From assembly GCA_028711945.1 (NCBI GenBank), contig JAQTRG010000015.1, positions 1 through 10,018 of the forward strand: a DNA stretch of 10,018 nt. Reading direction: 5' to 3'. The DNA comes from Minisyncoccota bacterium. Its GTDB lineage: Bacteria > Patescibacteriota > Minisyncoccia > Minisyncoccales > Minisyncoccaceae. A program made the translations under genes and the position numbers. Shown here piece by piece: positions 1-6,035 of the stretch (position 1 is its first letter; every line of letters begins with the position of its first letter). The notes under the pieces are model-generated. The model did no database searches, was not told where the DNA came from, and saw only the letters and a list, made by a program, of their open reading frames with translations.

Positions 1-31
1 TTTGGAGGGCTTGAGGATAGTGGAAAAACAT

Positions 32-712
32 ATGATACAAGACTGGTCATTGATTACTACGCAGGCTTTGCAAGGAGCTTGGGAAGAGATACTTCTCTTT
101 CTTCCAAATCTTTTAGCCGCTATAATCATATTTATTGTCGGTTGGTTTATTGCCATTTGGATTGGCAAATTAATTGCTGGCATATTAAGCAAGCTTCAGT
201 TCGATTCTATCTTTGAAAAGACAGGATGGAAGGATGCTTTGTCTGGCGCAGACATTAAGGTTGAGCCATCAAGTTTTGTTGGTGCAATCTGCAAATGGAT
301 ATTAGTAGTAGTATTTTTAATGATTACTACAGAAATAATGGGATGGACTGCTTTCGCAGGACTTCTAGGTGGAATCGTTGCCTGGATGCCTAACTTAGTA
401 GTAGCTATTATTATTTTGGTTGTAGCTATTGTTATCGCTGACATTTTAGAGAAATTAGTAAAAGTTAGTGCTAAGAAAATGGGAGTTAGTTTCGTTAATT
501 TCCTTGGAACAATGGTTAAATGGGCAATCTATATTTTTGCTGGTTTAGCTGTATTGCTTCAAATCGGAATTACTCCAAAGATTGTTGAGATTTTGATTAT
601 TGGTTTTGTTGGAACATTGACTCTTGCTTTGGGTCTATCATTTGGCTTGGGTGGCAAAGATGCTGCTGCAAGAATGATTGAAGATACTAGGAAGAAAATG
701 TCTGACGAATAA
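32..712 (+). CDS. Multi-pass membrane protein, MscS-associated conserved TM helix type
   Basis: A 226-residue, very hydrophobic protein if started at the ATG at 32. GTG at 20 and TTG at 2 or 11 are in-frame alternatives, and the gene could begin upstream of the window. A GGAGG at 4-8 lies 11 nt before the GTG, so that start is a serious rival. About five membrane segments are visible. The first, around FLPNLLAAIIIFIVGWF followed by GKLIAGIL, matches the conserved TM helix repeat (PF05552 type) of small-conductance mechanosensitive channel relatives. The last segment, LALGLSFGLGG, resembles the glycine-rich pore helix of MscS. The soluble beta domain that follows the pore in true MscS is absent, and the protein ends about 20 residues later in a charged tail. 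The family assignment is by eye. A role in membrane tension or ion flux is inference. It ends at a hairpin terminator, so it is the last gene of its unit. Confidence 0.75.
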   Translation: MIQDWSLITTQALQGAWEEILLFLPNLLAAIIIFIVGWFIAIWIGKLIAGILSKLQFDSIFEKTGWKDALSGADIKVEPSSFVGAICKWILVVVFLMITTEIMGWTAFAGLLGGIVAWMPNLVVAIIILVVAIVIADILEKLVKVSAKKMGVSFVNFLGTMVKWAIYIFAGLAVLLQIGITPKIVEILIIGFVGTLTLALGLSFGLGGKDAAARMIEDTRKKMSDE

Positions 713-724
713 CATTTGTTTAAT

Positions 725-756
725 AAAAAGGCGCACCGATTCTTCGGTGCGTTTTT
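725..756 (+). terminator. Bidirectional intrinsic terminator
   Basis: A perfect 8-bp stem, CGCACCGA (732-739) with TCGGTGCG (744-751), has a TTCT loop and is followed by TTTTT at 752-756. On the left the stem is flanked by AAAAA at 725-729, which gives a T tract on the minus strand. It can therefore end both the plus-strand membrane protein gene and the minus-strand small gene at 760-903. Confidence 0.92.
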
Positions 757-759
757 ATT

Positions 760-903
760 TTATATCGGCCCTAATGCGAAAAGGGCTATGACTGCTGTTA
801 AGCTGACGACAGCATCTCCAGTTATAGGGATGACGCTGGCAACAAATATAAGAATTATCATTGATGTAGATGCAAAGATAAGTTTTTGAGTTTTCAAGCC
901 CAT
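760..903 (-). CDS. Small hydrophobic membrane protein (47 aa), unknown function
   Basis: A short minus-strand frame runs from ATG (complement of 901-903) to TAA (complement of 760-762). It reads MGLKTQKLIFASTSMI and ends LTAVIALFALGPI. A short basic start (K4, K7) precedes two hydrophobic stretches, about residues 8-26 and 31-46, split by the turn PITGD, which suggests a two-helix hairpin in the membrane with a positive N terminus inside. A strong SD, GGAGGT (complement of 908-913), sits 4 nt before the ATG. The frame ends just before a terminator with a T tract on its own strand, and a plausible promoter lies upstream. Together these argue for a real gene that size filters would miss. It is convergent with the channel-like gene and divergent from alaS. 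I do not recognise a family; small toxins, small regulatory membrane peptides and transporter accessory subunits can all look like this. Confidence 0.7.
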   Translation of the reverse strand: MGLKTQKLIFASTSMIILIFVASVIPITGDAVVSLTAVIALFALGPI

Positions 904-927
904 AAGAACCTCCAAATATCTGTTTAC

Positions 928-956
928 TTTTTACTATCTTTAATTGATAAAGTCAA
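928..956 (-). promoter_or_regulatory. Putative promoter of the minus-strand small gene
   Basis: Read on the minus strand, TTGACT (complement of 951-956) is separated by 17 nt from TAAAAA (complement of 928-933). The -35 is good and the -10 matches four of six consensus bases. Transcription would start near 920, just upstream of the GGAGGT site. The -35 lies within the palindrome at 941-959. Confidence 0.45.
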
Positions 957-959
957 TTA
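941..959. repeat. Perfect inverted repeat in the divergent promoter region
   Basis: TAATTGA (941-947), a 5-nt spacer, then TCAATTA (953-959) form a 7-bp perfect dyad. It covers the -35 of the leftward promoter and ends 1 nt before the -35 of alaS. It is placed where an operator controlling both directions would sit, but AT-rich dyads of this size also arise by chance. Confidence 0.4.
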
Positions 960-960
960 T

Positions 961-989
961 TTGACCAAAGGGTCTCAATTTGGTAATTT
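961..989 (+). promoter_or_regulatory. alaS promoter, extended -10 type, near-leaderless
   Basis: TTGACC (961-966) is followed after exactly 17 nt by TAATTT (984-989), preceded by TGG (981-983), an extended -10 TGn element. A normal start 6-7 nt downstream would fall at 995-997, on or next to the alaS ATG at 997. The mRNA would then be leaderless or nearly so, in keeping with the lack of an SD. Confidence 0.5.
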
Positions 990-996
990 AATAGTA

Positions 997-2796
997 ATGG
1001 AGTCTTATAAATTAAGGAAACTTTTCTTAGATTTTTTTGAAGAGAGAGGGCACAAGATTGTCCCTTCTTCTTCGTTGTTGCCAACAGATCCTTCAGTTTT
1101 ATTTACCACAGCTGGAATGCAACAGTTTTCCCTTTATCTCTCAGGAAGAAAAGATTCAGCAAAAGATTTTGGGTCTAAGCACTTAGTATCGTGTCAGAAA
1201 TGTTTTAGAACAGGAGACATTGAAGAGATTGGAGATGATACTCATCATACATTTTTTGAAATGCTTGGCAATTGGTCAATTGGACAGGATGAGAATGGAT
1301 ATTTTAAAGAAGGAGCTATTAAATATGCTCTTGAGTTTTTAGTTGACACTTTGGGATTAGAAAAAGAAAGATTGTTTGTAACTGTTTTTAAGGGAGACGG
1401 AAATATACCTAGAGACAGCGAAGCAATTGAATTATGGAAAAAATATGGGATACCAATGGAGAGAATAATGGAGTGCAGCAAAAGGGATAATTTTTGGGGA
1501 CCTGTTTCTGATACTGGTCCTTGTGGTCCGTGTTCTGAGATACATTATGACAGAGGCGAACATTTAGGATGCGGAAGAACTGATTGTGGGCCTAATTGCG
1601 ATCATTGCAAGAGAGTTGTTGAGATTTGGAATTTAGTCTTTATGCAATACTTTAAGAATGAGAAAGGAGAATATGAATTATTAAATCAGACCAATATTGA
1701 TACGGGAATTGGATTTGAAAGATTGCTTTCCTTGCTCCAAGGAAAGAGTGCTTCATATGAAACAGATATATTTGCTGATTTTATTTCTCAACTAGAAATT
1801 GTTTCAAAAACTAGATATGATGACAATAAGAAGACTTTTAGAATTATTGCTGATCATATCCGTAGTTCAATGTTTTTAATATCTGACGGCGTTGAGCCTT
1901 CTAATCTGGGCCAAGGATATGTTTTAAGAAGATTATTAAGGAGAATGATTAGATATAGTAAACTTATTAATCTTAAACCTAAATTTTGGATAGAATTTGT
2001 TTTAATGATGATTGATAAATATAAAGATATTTATCCTAATGTAATGTCCCAAAAAGAAGAGATTATCGAAACGATAAAAAGGGAAGAAGAAAAATTTGAG
2101 AAGACAATTCAGTCAGGATTAGGTATAATAGAAAAAATGGTTGATAAGAAGGAGTGGAGCGGAGAAGAAGTTTTTGACCTTTACCAAAGTTATGGATTTC
2201 CATTAGAATTATCTTTAGAGATTGCAAAGGAAAAAGGAATTAATGTTGACGTTAATGGTTTTAATAAAGCTTTAGAAAAACATCAAGACTTATCAAGAGC
2301 TGGCGCTGAAAAAAAGTTTGGAGGAGTGGGCAAAGATTCAGGAGAAGTAGGGGCTAAATTGCATACAGCTACTCATTTATTGCATTCTGCTTTAAGGAAA
2401 GTATTGGGTAGCCATGTAAAACAAATGGGTTCCGATATTAATGCTGAAAGATTAAGATTCGATTTTTCTCATACAGAAAAAATGAGTCCTGAACAGATTA
2501 AAGAAGTAGAAGATTTGGTTAATGAAAAGATAAAGCAAGGATTGTTAGTTAAAAAAGAAGAGATGGAAATAGACAAAGCATTAGCATCGGGAGCATTAGC
2601 ATTCTTTAAAGAAAAATATCCAGACATGGTAAATGTTTGGACAATGTTTGATTCTGATTCAGAAGAAGTGTTTTCAAAAGAAATTTGTGCTGGCCCTCAT
2701 GTTGAAAATACTTCTGAGCTTATGTCTTTTAAAATAATTAAAGAAGAAAGCTCCAGTGCTGGAGTTAGGAGAATTAAAGCAGTAATTAATCAATAA
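997..2796 (+). CDS. alaS: Alanine--tRNA ligase, short form without C-Ala domain
   Basis: Charges tRNA-Ala with alanine in the cytoplasm. The start at 997 (MESYKLRKLFLDFFEERGHK) places class II motif 1 where the family has it; the frame is open from 886 but the extra 37 residues do not look like AlaRS. Visible parts: motif 1 with TTAGMQQF (37-44); motif 2 region CFRTGDIEE and THHTFFEMLGNWS (69-94); GPCGPCSEIHYD (174-185); an insertion with C192, C197, C201 and C204, perhaps a zinc knuckle; EIWNLVFMQ (209-217); motif 3 GIGFERLL (237-244); the tRNA-binding helices with IADHIRSSMFLISDG (284-298) and GYVLRRLLRR (307-316). The editing core keeps HTATH (456-460) and CAGPH (564-568), the expected metal ligands. 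The beta-barrel part of the editing domain (FYAESGGQ motif) is missing, as is the whole C-Ala domain: 599 residues against about 875 in E. coli. The next gene starts 7 nt downstream. Confidence 0.95.
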   Translation: MESYKLRKLFLDFFEERGHKIVPSSSLLPTDPSVLFTTAGMQQFSLYLSGRKDSAKDFGSKHLVSCQKCFRTGDIEEIGDDTHHTFFEMLGNWSIGQDENGYFKEGAIKYALEFLVDTLGLEKERLFVTVFKGDGNIPRDSEAIELWKKYGIPMERIMECSKRDNFWGPVSDTGPCGPCSEIHYDRGEHLGCGRTDCGPNCDHCKRVVEIWNLVFMQYFKNEKGEYELLNQTNIDTGIGFERLLSLLQGKSASYETDIFADFISQLEIVSKTRYDDNKKTFRIIADHIRSSMFLISDGVEPSNLGQGYVLRRLLRRMIRYSKLINLKPKFWIEFVLMMIDKYKDIYPNVMSQKEEIIETIKREEEKFEKTIQSGLGIIEKMVDKKEWSGEEVFDLYQSYGFPLELSLEIAKEKGINVDVNGFNKALEKHQDLSRAGAEKKFGGVGKDSGEVGAKLHTATHLLHSALRKVLGSHVKQMGSDINAERLRFDFSHTEKMSPEQIKEVEDLVNEKIKQGLLVKKEEMEIDKALASGALAFFKEKYPDMVNVWTMFDSDSEEVFSKEICAGPHVENTSELMSFKIIKEESSSAGVRRIKAVINQ

Positions 2797-2803
2797 AATT
2801 AAT

Positions 2804-4075
2804 ATGGCAAAGAAGATGTACGATATTATACCAGTAAAGGTTGTAGAAAGAAAAGAAGAAGATGTAGAATCTGTTGGAACAGAAGAAGTTTCTCATCCAA
2901 TTAAAACTAGGAAAACTTTTAGTTTTAGCAAATGGTGGCTTTTAGGTATAGTTTTTGCTTTTTTACTAGGTATATATTTCTTTGTTGAAGGAAAAGCAGA
3001 AGTGCAAATATCTCCAAAAACAGAAGATTTTTCTGTTGAAGAAGTTGCAGTGACTATTAATAGCATGGAGTCTATTATTGATTATGAAAAGAATGTTGTT
3101 CCAGGAATAGTATTTTCTGATTCAAAAGATTTTTCAGAAGAATATCAAGCGACAGGAACAGATGACAAGGCTAAAAAATCTACAGGAACCATTAAGGTTT
3201 ATAATAAAATTAATCCAGCCAAGCCGATAAGCTTGATTAAGGGAACTAGGTTTTTATCTGAATCAGGATTGATTTATCGTGCAGATGCTAACTTTACCGT
3301 TCCTGCTGGAAAGGTTCAGGGAGGAAGCTTTGTTGGTGGTTCGGTTGAAATAAATGTTACTGCTGCTGAAGCAGGAGAAAAATACAATTTGTCAAAAGCA
3401 ACATTTTCCGTTCCTGGATTAAATGGAACTGAATATTATTCAAACATCTGGGCTGAAACAGTTACTGCTTTATCAGGTGGAGAGGAGTCTAGCGTAAAGA
3501 TTGTTACTAGGGAGGATATAAACTCTAATGAAGGGGCATTTGAAGATAAATATATTGCTGAAGCTAGGCAAGCTTTGATTAATAACGTTCCTAAAGAATT
3601 TATGTATTTTGAAGAATATATCAATCCTAAAATGGAAAATATCTCTGCTAGCGCAAAAGAAAAAGAAGAGATAGATAAGTTTACAATTTCTGGCAAAACA
3701 TCTGTTCAAGCAACCGTATTCAGAAAAGAAGACATGGCTAGCCTAGGGCAAGAAATTTTAAAGAAACAATTATCAGAATTAAAAACAATTGTTCCTGAAA
3801 GTGTTGTGTTTGATGTAACAGAAAAGAAACTGAACAAAGATGGAAAGATAGAAATGAAGGTGGTTTTTAAATGCAAGACTTATTCAATGCCTGAGAATTC
3901 GATAATTATGGATTCTCTTTTGGGTAAAGACAAAAACAATGCATTATTGCTATTGTCTAACATCCCAGAAATAGAGAAATCAGAGATTAAGATTTCTCCG
4001 TTTTGGAAGTGGAGAATTCCTAAAACAGAGGAAAGAGTTGATGTTAAAATTAATTTTGGACTTGGCAGCAATTAA
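2804..4075 (+). CDS. Single-pass membrane protein with baseplate-J-like outer domain
   Basis: A 423-residue protein with a charged cytoplasmic segment (1-43), one membrane helix (about 44-62, WWLLGIVFAFLLGIYFFVEG) and a large C-terminal part probably outside the membrane. In residues 125-228 the pattern GTIKVYN, KGTRFLSESG, FTVPAG, VEINVTAAEAGEKYNL and FSVPGLNG resembles the beta-rich core of baseplate J/gp47-type proteins, where a threshold-like TxF, an AxxAGxxxN turn and a closing PG repeat. Residues after 235 mix a helix with strands and are not recognised. It follows alaS by 7 nt with no terminator, so it is probably co-transcribed. Starts at 2804 or at Met5 (2816) are both possible; neither has a good SD. 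No phage genes surround it, so an envelope or adhesion role is more likely than a phage one. Function is unproven. Confidence 0.65.
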   Translation: MAKKMYDIIPVKVVERKEEDVESVGTEEVSHPIKTRKTFSFSKWWLLGIVFAFLLGIYFFVEGKAEVQISPKTEDFSVEEVAVTINSMESIIDYEKNVVPGIVFSDSKDFSEEYQATGTDDKAKKSTGTIKVYNKINPAKPISLIKGTRFLSESGLIYRADANFTVPAGKVQGGSFVGGSVEINVTAAEAGEKYNLSKATFSVPGLNGTEYYSNIWAETVTALSGGEESSVKIVTREDINSNEGAFEDKYIAEARQALINNVPKEFMYFEEYINPKMENISASAKEKEEIDKFTISGKTSVQATVFRKEDMASLGQEILKKQLSELKTIVPESVVFDVTEKKLNKDGKIEMKVVFKCKTYSMPENSIIMDSLLGKDKNNALLLLSNIPEIEKSEIKISPFWKWRIPKTEERVDVKINFGLGSN

Positions 4076-4092
4076 TCTTTATGGTAAAAAGT

Positions 4093-4152
4093 AGACAATA
4101 GTGCAAAAAGGCTTTAATCTCTTGACCAAAAGCGAAAGTTTTGCTATTGTCT
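4093..4152. repeat. Long-range inverted repeat overlapping the infA promoter
   Basis: AGACAATAG (4093-4101) is the exact reverse complement of CTATTGTCT (4144-4152). After a 2-nt bulge, CAAAA (4104-4108) pairs with TTTTG (4139-4143). The right arm contains the infA -10. A second CAAAA (4127-4131) with a GAAA loop can compete for the same TTTTG. It could act as an operator or as RNA structure in read-through transcripts from alaS. No T tract follows, so it is not a standard terminator. Confidence 0.5.
4122..4150 (+). promoter_or_regulatory. Promoter of the infA-rpsI block
   Basis: TTGACC (4122-4127), a 17-nt spacer, then TATTGT (4145-4150) preceded by TGC (4142-4144), an extended -10. The predicted start near 4157 leaves a leader of only about 9 nt before the infA ATG at 4166. 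The layout is the same as at alaS, including the opening TTGACCAAA. Confidence 0.6.
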
Positions 4153-4165
4153 TAATATCTTTCAA

Positions 4166-4390
4166 ATGGTAAAAAAAGACGATAAGATTAAAAAAGATGG
4201 TGTTGTATTGGAAAGCTTGCCAGACGGCTTTTTTAAGATACAACTAGATGACGACCAATCAGAAGTATTGGCGCACTTAGCCGGTAAATTAAGAATTTAT
4301 AAAATTAGAATTTTACCTGGAGACAAGGTTACTGTTGAAATGACTCCCTATGATGCGAGAAGAGGGAGAATAATATTTAGAAAAAAATAA
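4166..4390 (+). CDS. infA: Translation initiation factor IF-1
   Basis: A 74-residue OB-fold protein that binds the A site of the 30S subunit during initiation. Family signatures in order: a short lysine-rich start, [17 protein letters not shown] (strands 1-2), [10 protein letters not shown] with the conserved Gly-Lys-Arg-type turn, [22 protein letters not shown] and the closing IFRKK. The length is normal (about 72). Upstream sequence (ATCTTTCAA) has no SD. It is the first gene of a same-strand block and lies 2 nt before rpmJ. Unlike the usual order, secY, adk and map are not upstream; alaS and a membrane protein are, so the infA block stands apart from the rest of the spc cluster here. Confidence 0.96.
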   Translation: MVKKDDKIKKDGVVLESLPDGFFKIQLDDDQSEVLAHLAGKLRIYKIRILPGDKVTVEMTPYDARRGRIIFRKK

Positions 4391-4392
4391 TC

Positions 4393-4512
4393 ATGAAAGT
4401 AAAGCCATCAGTCAAAACAATATGTAAGGACTGCAAAATCGTTCGTAGAAAAGGACGTGTTTACGTTATTTGCAAAAAGAATCCTAAACATAAACAAAGA
4501 CAGGGCGCATAA
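4393..4512 (+). CDS. rpmJ: Large-subunit ribosomal protein L36 (bL36)
   Basis: A 39-residue protein starting [19 protein letters not shown]. It has the zinc-binding pattern of the C+ form of L36: C11, C14, C27 and H33 (CxxC, then [14 protein letters not shown] at the end). L36 is the smallest 50S protein and helps order 23S rRNA near the GTPase-associated region. Its ATG begins 2 nt after the infA stop with no SD, so translation coupling is likely. The common final G is followed by an extra alanine. The gene is too short for many gene finders, but its place between infA and rpsM is the classic one. Confidence 0.95.
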   Translation: MKVKPSVKTICKDCKIVRRKGRVYVICKKNPKHKQRQGA

Positions 4513-4527
4513 GCTAATTAAATTATT

Positions 4528-4917
4528 ATGGCAAGAATTTTAGGAATAAACATTCCTGACGAAAAAGTAATAGAAGTTGGATTGACCTATGTATATGGAA
4601 TAGGACCAACTTTGAGTAAGAAAATTTTGAATGATTGTGGAATTGATTTGAAAAAGAAATCAAAAGAGCTTTCACTTGATGAATTGAACAAGATTAAGCA
4701 ATACGTTGAAAAGAATTACAAAGTAGAAGGAGATTTGAAAAGGGAGGTGATGATGAATATCAAAAGGTTGAAAGATATTGGTTGTCACAGGGGTCATAGG
4801 CATGCCAAAGGTTTGCCAGTAAGAGGACAGACCACAAGAATCAACAGCAGGACGGTGAGGGGTAATGTAAGAAAGACAGTTGGATCAGGAAGAAAAGCTG
4901 CACCTGGACCTAAATAG
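4528..4917 (+). CDS. rpsM: Small-subunit ribosomal protein S13 (uS13)
   Basis: A 129-residue S13 that sits in the 30S head and contacts 50S and P-site tRNA. MARILGINIPDEK and YVYGIGPTLSKKIL form the helix-two-turn-helix start. The family signature is CHRGHRHAKGLPVRGQTT (86-103), followed by the basic tail that reaches the tRNA. The tail ends SGRKAAPGPK, where many homologues end in KK repeats. The ATG is preceded by AT-rich AATTAAATTATT with no SD. Within the gene, GGAGGTGAT at 4743-4751 is a perfect match to a full anti-SD and is followed by in-frame Met75/Met76. Only 15 nt separate it from rpmJ, leaving no room for the S4-binding pseudoknot known from the E. coli alpha operon leader. Confidence 0.97.
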   Translation: MARILGINIPDEKVIEVGLTYVYGIGPTLSKKILNDCGIDLKKKSKELSLDELNKIKQYVEKNYKVEGDLKREVMMNIKRLKDIGCHRGHRHAKGLPVRGQTTRINSRTVRGNVRKTVGSGRKAAPGPK

Positions 4918-4925
4918 AAAATAAT

Positions 4926-5378
4926 ATGGGGAAAAAACACGTAATACAAAAAACTGAAGAAGAAATGGTCAAAGAGGGTGAGCAATTAGAGAAGACCTTA
5001 AGCAAAGAACAAAAAGTTTTAAAAACTTCGACTGGAAGAGAAGGTAAATTTTATATCTTCAGTTCATACAACAATACAATTTTGACATTAACTGATCCTA
5101 TGGGCAATGTTCTTGCTTCAAAATCAGCAGGAAAGATTGGATTTAAGGGAACAAAGAAATCAACTCCTTTTGCTGCATCAAAAGTTTCAGAAACAGTTGG
5201 ACAGATTGCTGAAAAGATGGGAATTAAAAAAGTTCAAGTTGTTGTAAAGGGAATTGGTTCAGGAAGAGAATCAGCATTAAGATCAATTGCTAGCCAAGGA
5301 TTTGAGATAACAGCAATTAAAGATGTTACCCCAATCCCTCATAATGGTTGTAAGCCAAAGAAGCCAAGAAGGTTATAA
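4926..5378 (+). CDS. rpsK: Small-subunit ribosomal protein S11 (uS11), N-terminally extended
   Basis: A platform protein of the 30S subunit, near the mRNA exit and the Shine-Dalgarno helix. The S11 core begins near residue 41 (GKFYIFSSYNNTILTLTD) and includes GNVLASKSAGKIGFKG, FAASKVSE, VVVKGIGSGRESALRSI and the hallmark end DVTPIPHNGCKPKKPRRL. The first 40 residues are unusual: a mixed-charge, glutamate-rich stretch (KTEEEMVKEGEQLEKTLSKE) predicted helical, instead of the short lysine/arginine-rich start of typical S11. Total length is 150 against about 128. It lies 8 nt after rpsM, with no SD in the spacer. Confidence 0.97.
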   Translation: MGKKHVIQKTEEEMVKEGEQLEKTLSKEQKVLKTSTGREGKFYIFSSYNNTILTLTDPMGNVLASKSAGKIGFKGTKKSTPFAASKVSETVGQIAEKMGIKKVQVVVKGIGSGRESALRSIASQGFEITAIKDVTPIPHNGCKPKKPRRL

Positions 5379-5389
5379 AGAATTAAAAT

Positions 5390-6019
5390 ATGATACACGC
5401 AAAGTGCAAAATTTGTAGAAGATTAGGAGAAAAGCTTTTCTTAAAAGGAGAAAAGTGTATGACTGCTAAATGTGCCATGATAAAGAGGCCATTTGCTCCC
5501 GGACAAAAAGCAAAAAAAAGAAGGGGAGCTTTGACTGAATTTGGTCGTGAGATGAGAGAAAAACAAAAGGTAAAGAAATGGTATAATGTTTCTGAATCTC
5601 AATTCAAGCACTATGTACTTGAAGTTATGGAAAACAGAACCAAGGGACTAGATGTTGTTTCTTCTCTTATCGGAAAGCTTGAAAGTAGATTAGATAATAT
5701 AGTTTTTAGAATGGGCTGGGCTAAGTCAAGAGGCCAAGCAAGGCTCTTGGTAACTCATGGACACTTTTTAGTTAATGGGAAGAAAGTAGATATTCCTTCA
5801 TACAGAACTAAAGTTGGTGATGTTATTTCAATCAGAACAGGATCAAAGGGCAAAGAAAATTTGAAAGACATATCAGCTACTATGAAGAAATACAGTTTGC
5901 CAAAGTGGTTATCTTTTGATGAGAATTCAATTGAAGGTAAAATAATAAGATTGCCAGCTATGGAAGATATTCAACTTCCATCTGAGGTTTCATCTATTTT
6001 TGAACACTATTCAAGATAA
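5390..6019 (+). CDS. rpsD: Small-subunit ribosomal protein S4 (uS4), zinc-finger form
   Basis: A primary 16S rRNA binder that nucleates 30S assembly. The 209-residue length is normal. The N terminus has four cysteines, C6, C9, C23 and C28 (CKICRR and KCMTAKCAM), the C+ zinc-binding form. KRPFAPGQKAKKRRG and FGREMREKQKVKKWYNVSE follow. The S4 RNA-binding domain runs from about LESRLDNIVFRMGWAKSRG through ARLLVTHGHFLVNGKKVDIPSY. It lies 11 nt after rpsK with an AT-rich spacer and no SD. Its stop codon comes 16 nt before the rpoA ATG. In E. coli S4 represses this operon by binding its leader; the tiny spacers here give no obvious place for that. Confidence 0.97.
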   Translation: MIHAKCKICRRLGEKLFLKGEKCMTAKCAMIKRPFAPGQKAKKRRGALTEFGREMREKQKVKKWYNVSESQFKHYVLEVMENRTKGLDVVSSLIGKLESRLDNIVFRMGWAKSRGQARLLVTHGHFLVNGKKVDIPSYRTKVGDVISIRTGSKGKENLKDISATMKKYSLPKWLSFDENSIEGKIIRLPAMEDIQLPSEVSSIFEHYSR

Positions 6020-6035
6020 AAATAATAATAAAATT

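Noticed and set aside
196..444. Minus-strand frame opposite the channel-like gene
   Set aside because: Ile/Thr-rich mirror of hydrophobic codons with no ribosome site.
886..996. N-terminal 37-residue extension of alaS from an upstream TTG
   Set aside because: It does not resemble AlaRS, covers the promoter and the start of the minus-strand gene, and Met at 997 matches the family start.
904..996. T-box or other long riboswitch upstream of alaS
   Set aside because: The space is under 100 nt, the inferred start is at the ATG, and no T-box sequence or specifier stem is visible.
1245..1481. Minus-strand frame opposite alaS
   Set aside because: Lies within conserved catalytic-domain coding sequence; no independent signals.
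3436..3709. Two overlapping minus-strand frames opposite the membrane protein gene
   Set aside because: Composition mirrors the plus-strand gene; no SD, and two frames open at once suggests chance.
6000..6035. TTG start for rpoA giving 12 more residues
   Set aside because: It overlaps the end of rpsD and adds a non-conserved Asn-rich stretch; ATG at 6036 fits the family.
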